Assembly: GCA_963977125.1 (NCBI GenBank)
Contig: CAXBNJ010000004.1
Span: 124,001-188,000, forward strand
Reading direction: 5' to 3'
DNA: 64,000 nt
From: UBA2705 sp963977125
Lineage (GTDB): Bacteria > Pseudomonadota > Alphaproteobacteria > Micavibrionales > Micavibrionaceae
The first letter of the stretch is position 1. The number at the start of each line of letters is the position of its first letter. A program made the position numbers and the translations under genes. Below, one piece after another: positions 25,607-33,910 of this stretch. Below the pieces are notes generated by a model. That model had not been told where the DNA came from. It did no database searches and was given only the letters and a program-made list of their open reading frames with translations.

Positions 25607-26599
25607 ATGCACAAAACCCTAGGCCAAGAGCCTTTATTAAAAGCGGATTCAATGCACATAGACAACCAAGACGATCTGGGGAGTGATTTAGGGAATGCCC
25701 CTAACAACTCTGATATTCGATCCTCTCCACAACCTGAGGCCGATAATAAATCTAAGAAAAATAGACTTATTACCTTTATCAATAAAAAACTATTTCGGCG
25801 CAATGAGAGCGATATAAGAGAAGCTCTTGCTGATTATATCGATGAGAATGAAGATGAAGGTGAATTAGATCATCTTGCCCGCCATGAGCGCGTCCTTATT
25901 AGCAATGTTTTAAAACTTCATGATCTTACTGTTTATGACGTAATGGTGCCACGCGCAGAAATTTGCGCGATCGACGTTGAAAGCAGCTATGAAGACATCA
26001 TTTCTTTAATTCTAGAAAGACAGCATAGCCGTATTCCTATTTACCGCGATAAATTGGATAACGTCATTGGCTTCGTTCACCTTAAAGACTTACTCAATAA
26101 AAATAATGGCCATGGCGCTTTCGATTTAAGCGCAATCATTCGTGATCTCCCTATTTTATCCCCGTCCTTACCGGTCTTGGATTTACTCATGCAAATGAAG
26201 CAAACCAAGCGACATATGGCGGTTGTTATTGATGAATATGGCGGCATAGACGGCCTGGTTACGATTGAAGACCTCACTGAAGCTATCGTCGGTGAAATTG
26301 ATGATGAATTTGATGAAGAAGACGAACCAAGCCTTGTCATTAAGCCTGAAGACGGCACAATCATTGCCGATGCACGTATTCTAATTCAAGCGCTTGAGCG
26401 TGAAGTTGATATTTACTTTGGCACAGAAGAAGAACTTGATGACATTGACACATTGGGTGGCTATATAACGAACAAGATTGGCCGCGTCCCTGCACGTGGC
26501 GAAGTGTTGCGCGACCGCCAAAACTCTGTGATCTTTGAGATTATTGATGCTGATCCACGCCGTATTAACCGTGTTCGCATCAGAAAACTTGCACCTTAA
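25607..26599 (+). CDS. corC: CorC/HlyC family CBS-domain protein
   Basis: Soluble CorC-type protein of 330 residues: two CBS repeats (about 100-220; VMVPRAEICAID, HSRIPIYRDKLDNVIG, AVVIDEYGGIDGLVT) followed by the transporter-associated CorC_HlyC domain (about 240-325; DDIDTLGGYI, GRVPARGE). There is no DUF21 membrane domain, as in the short CorC form next to lnt. Members influence magnesium/cobalt efflux or envelope integrity; exact function is debated. The first 60 residues are a charged, Asn/Asp-rich extension. The stop is separated by one base from the lnt start, indicating translational coupling. Confidence 0.9.
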   Translation: MHKTLGQEPLLKADSMHIDNQDDLGSDLGNAPNNSDIRSSPQPEADNKSKKNRLITFINKKLFRRNESDIREALADYIDENEDEGELDHLARHERVLISNVLKLHDLTVYDVMVPRAEICAIDVESSYEDIISLILERQHSRIPIYRDKLDNVIGFVHLKDLLNKNNGHGAFDLSAIIRDLPILSPSLPVLDLLMQMKQTKRHMAVVIDEYGGIDGLVTIEDLTEAIVGEIDDEFDEEDEPSLVIKPEDGTIIADARILIQALEREVDIYFGTEEELDDIDTLGGYITNKIGRVPARGEVLRDRQNSVIFEIIDADPRRINRVRIRKLAP

Positions 26600-26600
26600 A

Positions 26601-28217
26601 ATGTTTCATAAGCTCACGAAAAACCCCTATTTAATTTCTTTGGTTCTTGGTGTACTTACGGGCATAGCTTTGCCGCCCTTTAACTCACTTGCGCTTACTT
26701 TATTGTCTTTAGCGGGCTTCTTTGCTGTATATCTCTTTATGGCTCCTAAGCGCCCTTTTCTTTATAGCTATATATTTGGACTAGGCTATTTCATTACGGG
26801 GCTATACTGGATTGGTAATGCGCTATTAGTTGATGGGAATAATTTTAAATGGGCATGGCCATTTGCTGTTTTTGCCCTTCCTGCAACATTATCGATTTTC
26901 TATGGCCTTGCGGGCTGGGGCTCGCAGCGTTTTTTCAAAGCCGATCGCCCTTTTTTAAAGCTCCTTATTCTGGCCAATAGCCTTATGGTTGCGGAATTGG
27001 CGCGTAGCCTGTTATTTACAGGTTTCCCCTGGAACTTGCTAGGAACGGCGTGGAGTGCCTATTTACCCACTATGCAGCTTAGCGCTCTTATTGGCTTGTG
27101 GGGCATGACGTGGCTCATCCTCATGCTTGGCGCAACCCTTGGCTTTGCCCTATGGACTCCAAATAAACGCCACAAACTCCAAGCTGTCGCTTTTACCTTA
27201 TGTGTATTGGCCTTAAACACAGCTTATGGCTACTGGCACATACACAGCTTTACTGCTCCGCCGCCGAGCCAAATAAAGGCCGGTAACTTAGCGCCTTCGA
27301 CGGCACCGGCAATCAACATCATAACTATTCAGCCCAATATCCCACAAAGTGAAAAATGGGACAGGCAGTATATCGCTCGCAATATAGAGACCATGATCAA
27401 ACTCAGCCAGACGGCTATTCTTGATTTAGACTCCCCTGAAGACCCCATCGTAATTATTTGGCCTGAAACCGCCCTTTCTTATATATACACCGAAAATCCG
27501 CGTTTCTTTAAACAGCTCATGACGCGCCTATCACAAGTGGGCGGCGATAAAATATCTTTAGTAACGGGCGCTTTGACACGATCTCACAACCTTGAGAGCG
27601 ATACATATAACTATCAAAACGCGCTTCTTAACATTAATGCGCAAGGCGAAATCACAAATCGCTATATAAAAAGCCATCTCGTGCCTTTTGGAGAATACAT
27701 TCCTTTTCAAAAATATATTCCTATAAAGACCGTCACTGGGTTTACTGGATTTGAAAAAGGAAAAGGTGCCATTAAAATTGAAAATAAGTTCGGTTTAAAT
27801 TATATCCCCAGAATTTGTTACGAAATTATTTTCCCTCAAGAACTATACTTAGGCTCCCTTGAGACACCGCCTTCATTAAACGCAATTATTCAAGTTACGA
27901 ACGATGGATGGTATGGACAATCATCTGGCCCTTATCAACATAATATAATCGCTCAGTTTCGCGCTGTTGAAAACGGTCTTTATGTTCTCCGCTCATCAAA
28001 TAAAGGCGTCAGCTCTATAATATCACCGTCAGGGCAACTAATTGACAGCACTTTAATTAGCAAACCATCATACGCCTCAGCAAACATTATATTAGCAAAA
28101 ACGAAACATAAAAGGTTAGTGAACTTAAGTATCGTAATTCAGGTTATACTAATATTAAGCGTATATATTGTCGTAAGCCTTATAGCTAAAGGCAAAAGAC
28201 ACCACCATAAAACTTAA
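26601..28217 (+). CDS. lnt: Apolipoprotein N-acyltransferase
   Basis: Inner-membrane enzyme that adds the third acyl chain to lipoproteins. From ATG 26601, one base after the corC stop, it has 538 residues; an earlier in-frame ATG lies within corC and is rejected. The N-terminal half has about six membrane helices, then the nitrilase-like periplasmic domain with catalytic Glu (WPETALSY), Lys (RYIKSHLVPFGEY) and Cys (PRICYEIIFP), and a C-terminal membrane helix near residue 510-530. All catalytic residues are present. Confidence 0.95.
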   Translation: MFHKLTKNPYLISLVLGVLTGIALPPFNSLALTLLSLAGFFAVYLFMAPKRPFLYSYIFGLGYFITGLYWIGNALLVDGNNFKWAWPFAVFALPATLSIFYGLAGWGSQRFFKADRPFLKLLILANSLMVAELARSLLFTGFPWNLLGTAWSAYLPTMQLSALIGLWGMTWLILMLGATLGFALWTPNKRHKLQAVAFTLCVLALNTAYGYWHIHSFTAPPPSQIKAGNLAPSTAPAINIITIQPNIPQSEKWDRQYIARNIETMIKLSQTAILDLDSPEDPIVIIWPETALSYIYTENPRFFKQLMTRLSQVGGDKISLVTGALTRSHNLESDTYNYQNALLNINAQGEITNRYIKSHLVPFGEYIPFQKYIPIKTVTGFTGFEKGKGAIKIENKFGLNYIPRICYEIIFPQELYLGSLETPPSLNAIIQVTNDGWYGQSSGPYQHNIIAQFRAVENGLYVLRSSNKGVSSIISPSGQLIDSTLISKPSYASANIILAKTKHKRLVNLSIVIQVILILSVYIVVSLIAKGKRHHHKT

Positions 28218-28343
28218 AATATAAACTTAAAGATACTTGTTTTAATAGGATCTTCCCTTATATATATATTGTAGATAGGCATATTGCTGGCGCAACGGCG
28301 GCAAGTGTTCTAAATTATAAAATAATTATTACCAAGATCAACT

Positions 28344-28802
28344 ATGGAGTATCTGAATATAATGAGTACGAGTGAAGTAAAAATAAGCAAAGAACCACAT
28401 CCAGTAGACAAACATGTGGGTTCTAAGATACGTCAAAGACGTACTATGCTAGGTGTCTCGCAAGAAAGACTTGCGGACTCCCTCGAGTTGACCTTTCAAC
28501 AAATACAAAAATATGAAACGGGCCGCAACCGTGTGAGTGCTAGTCGCTTGTACCAAATTGGTAAAATATTAGAAACAACCGTCTCTCATTTCTTCGATGG
28601 TTATAACGACAATAAGCAAGGCGCAGCTGGCCTATCTGACAACGATCAGCAAGGCTATACAGCCAAAAAAGACGTAATGCAGGAAAAAGAAACACTTGAT
28701 CTTGTTAAAACTTATTACTCAATCGAAGATGAGAAAATAAGGAAAAACTGGGTTAAGCTTATGAAGCAAGTCTCAAAGCATGTCTCTAACCCTGAAGCAT
28801 AG
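28344..28802 (+). CDS. XRE-type HTH regulator upstream of metK
   Basis: Cro/C1-type helix-turn-helix protein of 152 residues; an ATG six codons in is an alternative start and neither has a strong ribosome site. The HTH occupies about residues 25-80 (GSKIRQRRTMLGVSQERLADSL-FQQIQKYETGRNRVSASRL), followed by a charged region and a C-terminal helix. This regulator is regularly found between lnt and metK in alphaproteobacteria. Its targets are not evident. It is followed by a terminator, so metK needs its own promoter or readthrough. Confidence 0.88.
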   Translation: MEYLNIMSTSEVKISKEPHPVDKHVGSKIRQRRTMLGVSQERLADSLELTFQQIQKYETGRNRVSASRLYQIGKILETTVSHFFDGYNDNKQGAAGLSDNDQQGYTAKKDVMQEKETLDLVKTYYSIEDEKIRKNWVKLMKQVSKHVSNPEA

Positions 28803-28830
28803 CATTTAATATAATCTTGTAATAAAATAA

Positions 28831-28862
28831 AAAATACGGTGATTTTTGCCGTATTTTTTTTT
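28831..28862 (+). terminator. Rho-independent terminator of the HTH gene
   Basis: Stem AAATACGG / CCGTATTT around a 9-base loop, followed by a run of ten T. It lies 28 bases after the HTH gene stop and 43 bases before the metK start, so no room remains for a SAM-II or SAM-I riboswitch between the two. Confidence 0.9.
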
Positions 28863-28904
28863 ATGATAACCGTTCTTTTTAATATTATTACGTGCAGGAT
28901 GATT

Positions 28905-30077
28905 ATGAACCGTTTTAAAGACTATATATTTACCTCTGAATCAGTAGCAGAAGGCCACCCAGATAAGGTTTGCGACCGTGTGTCGGATCGCCTTGTTGAC
29001 TTATTCCTTGGTAAAGATGCCGAAGCGCGCACCGCAATAGAAACGGTATGTACAAAAAACTATGTTGGCGTCCTTGGTGAAACACGCTGTACACAGGACG
29101 TTTCAAAAGCTGAAATCGACCAACAAGTGCGCGAAGCGGTTAAAGCCATTGGCTATGAACAGGAAAATTTCCACTGGCGCGATATTGACGTTGATATTCG
29201 CCTGCATAATCAATCCGCTGATATTGCCGTTGGTGTAGATTCTGCCGATAATAAAGAAGAAGGCGCTGGCGACCAAGGGATAATGTTTGGTTATGCCACC
29301 AATGAAACCGAAGAATATATGCCCGCGACATTGCAATATAGTCACAACATATTGCGCTTATTAGCCGAAGCACGCCATTCAGGTAAAGCCGCAGAGCTTG
29401 GCCCTGACGCAAAATCACAAGTGACATTAGAATATAAAGACGGCAAGCCTGTGGGCGCACGCTGCGTTGTTGTATCAACGCAGCATCAAGACGGCTTGTC
29501 ACAAAGTGACGTCAAAGAAATCGTCCGCCCCTATATTGAACAAGTCCTCCCTACGGGCTGGATGCCGAGCGAAGACAATATCTATGTTAACCCGACTGGC
29601 CGTTTTGTTATTGGTGGCCCTGACGGCGATGCCGGCCTAACAGGCCGTAAGATTATTGTTGATACATATGGCGGCGCAGCCCCCCATGGCGGCGGCGCGT
29701 TTTCAGGTAAAGACCCAACAAAAGTTGATCGCTCAGCCGCTTATGCCGCGCGGTACCTTGCCAAAAATATTGTTGCGGCAGGCTTTGCCGATAAATGCAC
29801 AATTCAGCTCGCTTACGCAATTGGCGTCTCCAAACCTCTATCCATTTATGTTGATACAATGGGCACAGGCAAAGTACCTGAATTACAAATTGTGGGCGCG
29901 ATTGAAAAAGTTATCGATTTAAGCCCACGCGGCATTAGAAAACATTTACAGCTCAACAAGCCTATTTATGAAATCACAGCCGCTTATGGTCATTTTGGCC
30001 GTAAACCCCGTGATAACGGCAGTTTTTCTTGGGAAAGACTCGACCTTGTTGAGCCTCTAAAAAAGGCCCTCGCTTAA
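28905..30077 (+). CDS. metK: S-adenosylmethionine synthetase
   Basis: Makes SAM from methionine and ATP. The start at 28905 is preceded by AGGA at seven bases and gives 390 residues; the frame extends upstream through the terminator and is rejected there. Signatures GHPDKVCDRVSD near the N terminus, GAGDQGIMFGYA (about 117-128) and GGGAFSGKDPTKVDRSAAY (about 262-280) are intact. The stop overlaps the trmB ATG by one base (TAATG), so trmB is translationally coupled. No SAM-sensing leader was seen. Confidence 0.97.
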   Translation: MNRFKDYIFTSESVAEGHPDKVCDRVSDRLVDLFLGKDAEARTAIETVCTKNYVGVLGETRCTQDVSKAEIDQQVREAVKAIGYEQENFHWRDIDVDIRLHNQSADIAVGVDSADNKEEGAGDQGIMFGYATNETEEYMPATLQYSHNILRLLAEARHSGKAAELGPDAKSQVTLEYKDGKPVGARCVVVSTQHQDGLSQSDVKEIVRPYIEQVLPTGWMPSEDNIYVNPTGRFVIGGPDGDAGLTGRKIIVDTYGGAAPHGGGAFSGKDPTKVDRSAAYAARYLAKNIVAAGFADKCTIQLAYAIGVSKPLSIYVDTMGTGKVPELQIVGAIEKVIDLSPRGIRKHLQLNKPIYEITAAYGHFGRKPRDNGSFSWERLDLVEPLKKALA

Positions 30078-30829
30078 TGACCGACAAGGCAAACAGTGAC
30101 ACTGCTGATATAATTGAAGATGGCCCAGATGAAGACACATTGCGCCGCAATGTTCATGGCCGCCGTTTAGGCCGTCCTTTAAGCACTGCGCGCCAAGTTG
30201 CGCTTGATGCCTTGCTTCCCCGTTTAAGCATTGATGCTACGGATTTAAAAGGCGAAGCCACATTAGACCCATCAACACTGTTCCCCCACCCGAATGCGCC
30301 GACATGGCTAGAAATCGGCTTTGGTAGCGGCGAGCATCTACGCCACGTCATGGCCAATGAGCCTGAAACCAATTTCATCGGCGCTGAGCCTTATATTAAT
30401 GGCATGTCGGCCTTTCTAAAAGATTTATACGAGTCCAAACAGGATACGAGCCATATAAGAGTTCATATGGATGACGCCCTTATGTTGGTTGATGCGATAC
30501 AAGATCACAGCCTGGATGGTATTTACATCCTCAACCCCGACCCATGGCATAAATACAAACATCATAAACGCCGTATCGTTCGCCAAGAAACGCTTGATAA
30601 ATATGCGCGTATCTTAAAAAGCGGCAGTAAGCTCGTGATGACCTCCGATGTTGAGGTCTTATCCGAATGGATGGCCATACAAGCTTCTATGCACCCAGCA
30701 TTTAAATGGACAGCGCAAACGCCTGCCGATTGGAAAGACCTTCCTCAAGGCTGGGAATCCACCCGCTATGAGAATAAAGGGCGCGCAGCAGGCCGCTTCC
30801 AAAGCTACCTCATATTTGAACGTATATAA
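30077..30829 (+). CDS. trmB: tRNA (guanine-N7-)-methyltransferase
   Basis: SAM-dependent methyltransferase forming m7G46 in tRNA variable loops, 250 residues. The SAM-binding motif LEIGFGSGEHL lies near 75-85, followed by the GAEPY strand end and the catalytic NPDPWHKYKHHKRRI segment. The N-terminal ~45 residues carry the basic RRNVHGRRLGRPL stretch typical of the family. Coupled to metK, its methyl-donor source. Complete. Confidence 0.95.
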   Translation: MTDKANSDTADIIEDGPDEDTLRRNVHGRRLGRPLSTARQVALDALLPRLSIDATDLKGEATLDPSTLFPHPNAPTWLEIGFGSGEHLRHVMANEPETNFIGAEPYINGMSAFLKDLYESKQDTSHIRVHMDDALMLVDAIQDHSLDGIYILNPDPWHKYKHHKRRIVRQETLDKYARILKSGSKLVMTSDVEVLSEWMAIQASMHPAFKWTAQTPADWKDLPQGWESTRYENKGRAAGRFQSYLIFERI

Positions 30830-30871
30830 GACGTCCCCCTCCACGTGCTCAGTGATATTTTAGAATTCACT

Positions 30872-30899
30872 TTGAATCTGTACGTGTACAGGTTAAAAT
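30872..30899 (+). promoter_or_regulatory. Promoter with palindromic operator in the spacer, upstream of the TerD-like gene
   Basis: TTGAAT (30872-30877) and TAAAAT (30894-30899) are separated by 16 bases. That spacer contains the perfect inverted repeat CTGTAC-GT-GTACAG (30878-30891). A repressor dimer there would block RNA polymerase directly. The gene starts 37 bases further on. The cognate regulator is unknown. Confidence 0.6.
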
Positions 30900-30936
30900 C
30901 CAATATGTTTTTATTTAATATTTTGGAGCAAGATTT

Positions 30937-31548
30937 ATGAATCCGATCATTTTAGACACAGATCCACTCGTCCTAACGCAGCAAACCGAAGGTAAAATTG
31001 TTTGCGGCTTAAGCTGGGACCCTAAGGAAGCGCCGTCTATTCAATCCAAAATAAGCAACGTCTTAGGCGGTGCAAATAAAGAAACATTCGACCTTGATTT
31101 AAGTTGTTATTGTTATGATGAACATAAATCTTTGATGGATTTTGTCACGGGTAATGAAGGCGAGCATATTGACCGCTCTGGCCTGATCAAACATTCTGGT
31201 GATTGCCGCCATGGTGAAGCGGAAGGCGATGATGAGGCCGTTGAAATCGACCTCACAGCCCTTCCTGATTACATACAGCATCTGGTGTTTATCGCCGAAG
31301 TTGGCAGCGCGCATAGCTTCTCTAATGTGCTTAACCCTTATATTCGCATTGCCGATGAAATGAGCAATCAAGAACTGGATAGCTTAAGCATAAGCACAGA
31401 AGAAACTATGCAATATTCGGCCTGTGTATATGCCACTTTATCACGAAGAAAAGACGGTTCATGGCTGCTTCACCGCAACCGTTATTATCTAGATCACGAA
31501 GACATTGAAAGCTGGTCAAACTTTCTGTCCCAATTTATTTCCGCGTAA
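30937..31548 (+). CDS. TerD-family stress protein
   Basis: 203-residue protein of the TerD/CABP family linked to tellurite, phage and general stress resistance. The family landmarks are clear: CGLSWDP (about 24-30), FDLDLSCYCYDEH (51-63), the calcium-binding style HSGDCRHGEAEGDDEAVEIDL (86-106) and a YIRIADE strand. The Asp/Glu-rich loop should bind calcium. It is a stand-alone gene with no terABCEZ neighbours here, so the role in a full ter system cannot be assumed. GGAG precedes the ATG by nine bases. Its promoter has a palindromic operator, pointing to specific repression. Confidence 0.88.
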   Translation: MNPIILDTDPLVLTQQTEGKIVCGLSWDPKEAPSIQSKISNVLGGANKETFDLDLSCYCYDEHKSLMDFVTGNEGEHIDRSGLIKHSGDCRHGEAEGDDEAVEIDLTALPDYIQHLVFIAEVGSAHSFSNVLNPYIRIADEMSNQELDSLSISTEETMQYSACVYATLSRRKDGSWLLHRNRYYLDHEDIESWSNFLSQFISA

Positions 31549-31590
31549 TGAATTTAGCTGTAGACAAACCTTATATGTCCTGATATTTAT

Positions 31591-31630
31591 ATGCTTCTTA
31601 AACGCCACCGCGACAAGCATCGGCGTTTAA
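31591..31630 (+). other. Interleaved inverted repeats abutting tRNA-Ser
   Basis: Two inverted repeats alternate: ATGCTT (31591-31596) with AAGCAT (31615-31620), and TTAAACGCC (31598-31606) with GGCGTTTAA (31622-31630). Their order a-b-a'-b' allows a pseudoknot or two mutually exclusive hairpins. The element ends one base before the tRNA. It could be a weak terminator of the TerD-like gene or a structured tRNA leader. Confidence 0.55.
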
Positions 31631-31631
31631 T

Positions 31632-31724
31632 GGACACGTGGCCGAGCGGCTGAAGGCGCTCCCCTGCTAAGGGAGTATGGAGTTATAAGCTTCATCGTGG
31701 GTTCGAATCCCACCGTGTCCTCCA
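31632..31724 (+). tRNA. tRNA-Ser (anticodon GCU)
   Basis: Class II tRNA of 93 bases including encoded CCA. The acceptor GGACACG pairs with CGTGTCC; the anticodon loop CTGCTAA has GCT at 31666-31668; a long variable arm (ATGGAG-loop-CTTCAT) is characteristic of serine tRNA; the T arm is GTGGG-TTCGAAT-CCCAC. It reads AGC/AGU codons. The discriminator base before CCA is T, whereas serine tRNAs usually carry G. Confidence 0.96.
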
Positions 31725-31813
31725 TTTCCCCCCTCAAAAATACAATTTCCCTTTTAAGGGCATTCATACGCATTACATTATCGTATTATATCTAACTTTG
31801 TAATGTTTTGAAT

Positions 31814-32251
31814 TTATTGACAGGCTTTGCATGTACCATGTATTTCAACATTCCAGCTAGCAGGTACAAAGCCTTGTTTATCGACAGAGGTTTTAAGCGC
31901 TGGTGGGATGCTGCATAGATGCGTTTCGATCACATCACCACAGAGATCACAAATCATGAACTGAGAGCCCATATGGCGGTGGTCGGTTTGGCAGGCGATA
32001 AACGCGTTGAGGCTTTCTATCTTATGAACAAAATTATGCTCAATTAAGAAATCTATGGCGCGATATACGGTTGGTGGCTTGGGATTTTTTATATGGGCGG
32101 CAAGCTGATCGAGTATTTCATAGGCTGTGATTGGCTTACCACTGCTGGCAATTATTGATGCCACATATCGACGAGCATCAGTAAAACGTGCGCCCTCTTC
32201 GGTGCAGAAGACCTCAATTGCCGCTAAAAGTTTTTGCTGTTTTTGGCTCAT
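31814..32251 (-). CDS. zur: Fur-family zinc uptake regulator, Zur-like
   Basis: 145-residue Fur-superfamily repressor. The winged helix covers about 10-90 (FTDARRYVASIIASSGKPITAYEIL...PPTVYRAIDFLIE). Two CxxC pairs, ICDLCG near 99-102 and GTCKAC at the C terminus, form the structural zinc site; HRHMGSQFMICD is close to the pattern of Zur rather than Fur or PerR. Zur assignment is supported by context: it lies six bases after a Cys/His-rich membrane-protein gene whose promoter carries a TGTTATAACA palindrome resembling Zur boxes. The operon would therefore be autoregulated. Iron or peroxide sensing is less likely. Confidence 0.8.
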   Translation of the reverse strand: MSQKQQKLLAAIEVFCTEEGARFTDARRYVASIIASSGKPITAYEILDQLAAHIKNPKPPTVYRAIDFLIEHNFVHKIESLNAFIACQTDHRHMGSQFMICDLCGDVIETHLCSIPPALKTSVDKQGFVPASWNVEIHGTCKACQ

Positions 32252-32257
32252 TGAACA

Positions 32258-32698
32258 TTAATGGTCATGGCGATGACCATGGCCATGGTCATTAGCTGAG
32301 ACAACAAGTGATGCTGCATCCATATTTGTATCAGATGCCGCATAGACAGATTTATGTTCTGGGTGGAAAGCAAAATTAAAGACAAAGGCAACAACTAACG
32401 CCGCTACTACATTACCGCCCATATGCAGAAAATTTATAGATTGTTTACGCAGCTTATAAATAACAAATGAGGCCGCAGTCGCAACAACGGCCGTAACAAC
32501 AAACCAGAAATCATGGAAAATCATCGCAAAACTACCGCCAACAAATACCGTAAACATAATAGGCATCAAGCAACAAAAGAAATGCGGCAATAAACCCGTT
32601 ACAAGCGCTACGAAAAACGCTGAATCACTCTTACAGCTCTTTTTCTTTACGTCTTCTTTTGCTATGTCGTGCTTACAGCAGCAAGTTTTCTTATCCAT
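32258..32698 (-). CDS. Cys/His-rich small membrane protein in the zur operon
   Basis: 146-residue protein with three or four membrane helices (about 25-45, 46-62, 65-82, 92-110). Metal-ligand residues cluster at both ends: a cytosolic CCC-KH motif and Cys22 near the N terminus, an HFFCCLMP motif entering the second helix, and a C-terminal NDHGHGHRHDH tail. The CCxxP-like helix recalls MerT/MerC mercury carriers, but no confident family match was made. First gene of the zur operon, so a role in zinc uptake, storage or sensing is inferred. Confidence 0.6.
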   Translation of the reverse strand: MDKKTCCCKHDIAKEDVKKKSCKSDSAFFVALVTGLLPHFFCCLMPIMFTVFVGGSFAMIFHDFWFVVTAVVATAASFVIYKLRKQSINFLHMGGNVVAALVVAFVFNFAFHPEHKSVYAASDTNMDAASLVVSANDHGHGHRHDH

Positions 32699-32729
32699 CA
32701 GTGCCTCTTATTTTTAAATAGGAACTAAT

Positions 32730-32758
32730 TATATAGTGTTATAACATAACATTTGCAA
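32730..32758 (-). promoter_or_regulatory. Zur-box promoter of the membrane protein-zur operon
   Basis: On the minus strand TTGCAA (32753-32758) and TATATA (32730-32735) are 17 bases apart. Between them lies the perfect palindrome TGTTATAACA (32737-32746) within a TATGTTATAACA context resembling Zur operators. AGAGG precedes the first gene's ATG by six bases. Confidence 0.7.
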
Positions 32759-32792
32759 GAGGATTATTCGAATTTTGACAATTTATATGTGC

Positions 32793-33884
32793 TTATAAAG
32801 AGAGTGCGTTTTTAAACTGTTTATAGGCCAGTTTCATATGCTTATAAGCCTTGCGCTGATGGGCTGAGATATCCGCTGCTGATGAAAAATGCTCGCTCAT
32901 ATCAAGGCGCGATAATATCTCAGCGCAGTAAAGTTCTTCATCTTTATCAATTTTCTCATTATAAACGTCATGGTCATCACCTTCATTATAGGCCTTTATA
33001 TGCGGTAATCTTGAGAAAATTGCTGTGTCTGGCTTGACCTTATCCAGCACTGTTTCACCTGCACTACAATCAAAAGCCAAATCGGGAACAAAACTAACAA
33101 TGTCTAGACCCTTATCTTGCGCTAGCCCTGTAAGGCTTTGTTCAAAAGGTGAAGAACCCTGTTCACCAAAAACATGCCCCGCGCCACATCTTAATATAAT
33201 AATCGGGCTTTTCTCACCAACGGATTGGACACAAAGCTGATCAAGCATAAACACGTTTCTCAAAAACAAACCGTTCTCGGATTCAGGATCAACGGCCTGC
33301 TCGCTATCCAAGCCTGCAGATAAAAACGCCGCTGCCGTGGCGTGATCCTCATTATTAATTTGATAAGCAAAGTCTTGATCCTCTTGGCGCTCTCTATTCG
33401 TCGCGCAGTCAGAAAACACGTTTTTTAAGCCCAATTTTGCACAATAAATATCTGAGATTTTAGTAGAAATATTCGCGTATTGATGCGTAAAAATAGCGTC
33501 ATAACTTAACGTATTAAGTTCATCAATATTATCTAAATCAAGAATATTCTGTGCAATATCGGTATCATATTCCATTTCACGGCGCTTAAAATAGAGCTGA
33601 GCGGCATAATCATGATCCATCTCATTAGCCAATATAATATTATTCTTAGTCCTGTGAAGCTCTTCTAACACATGCATGAAATGCATGTAATGCGCGGGTT
33701 GAGCGTGATATTCTCCCATAAACACGAATAAAGGCTTATCTGTTTGGCCCGCACTATCCAACGCCGAGCGCGCGGTTTGGACAGCCGCACATAAAGCACG
33801 GGCGCTTTCTTTGATTGTCCGCGCATGGCAATCCAATAACCCGTCCGTAAATTCAAAATGTGTATTTTTTGATGTAAAAGCCAT
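32793..33884 (-). CDS. Putative TIKI/TraB/EreA-fold protein
   Basis: 363-residue soluble protein, no named family recognised directly. It contains two GX2H motifs, GEYH (57-60) after a hydrophobic strand (PLFVFM) and GAGH (234-237) after another (SPIIILRC), plus the RNVFMLDQL helix at about 209-217. This paired GX2H arrangement with an intervening R-N-M helix is the hallmark of the EreA/ChaN/TraB/TIKI superfamily, whose members include metalloproteases, haem-binding and esterase-like proteins. No signal peptide is visible. Single-gene unit between the zur operon and a glycosyltransferase. Superfamily call is by eye; activity unknown. Confidence 0.6.
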   Translation of the reverse strand: MAFTSKNTHFEFTDGLLDCHARTIKESARALCAAVQTARSALDSAGQTDKPLFVFMGEYHAQPAHYMHFMHVLEELHRTKNNIILANEMDHDYAAQLYFKRREMEYDTDIAQNILDLDNIDELNTLSYDAIFTHQYANISTKISDIYCAKLGLKNVFSDCATNRERQEDQDFAYQINNEDHATAAAFLSAGLDSEQAVDPESENGLFLRNVFMLDQLCVQSVGEKSPIIILRCGAGHVFGEQGSSPFEQSLTGLAQDKGLDIVSFVPDLAFDCSAGETVLDKVKPDTAIFSRLPHIKAYNEGDDHDVYNEKIDKDEELYCAEILSRLDMSEHFSSAADISAHQRKAYKHMKLAYKQFKNALSL

Positions 33885-33910
33885 GATAGATATATAACAA
33901 ATAAGCGGCG

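Noticed and set aside
28803..28904. Possible SAM-responsive riboswitch before metK.
   Set aside because: Only a terminator hairpin and 43 bases remain between the HTH gene and metK; no SAM-I, SAM-II or SAM/SAH core is visible.
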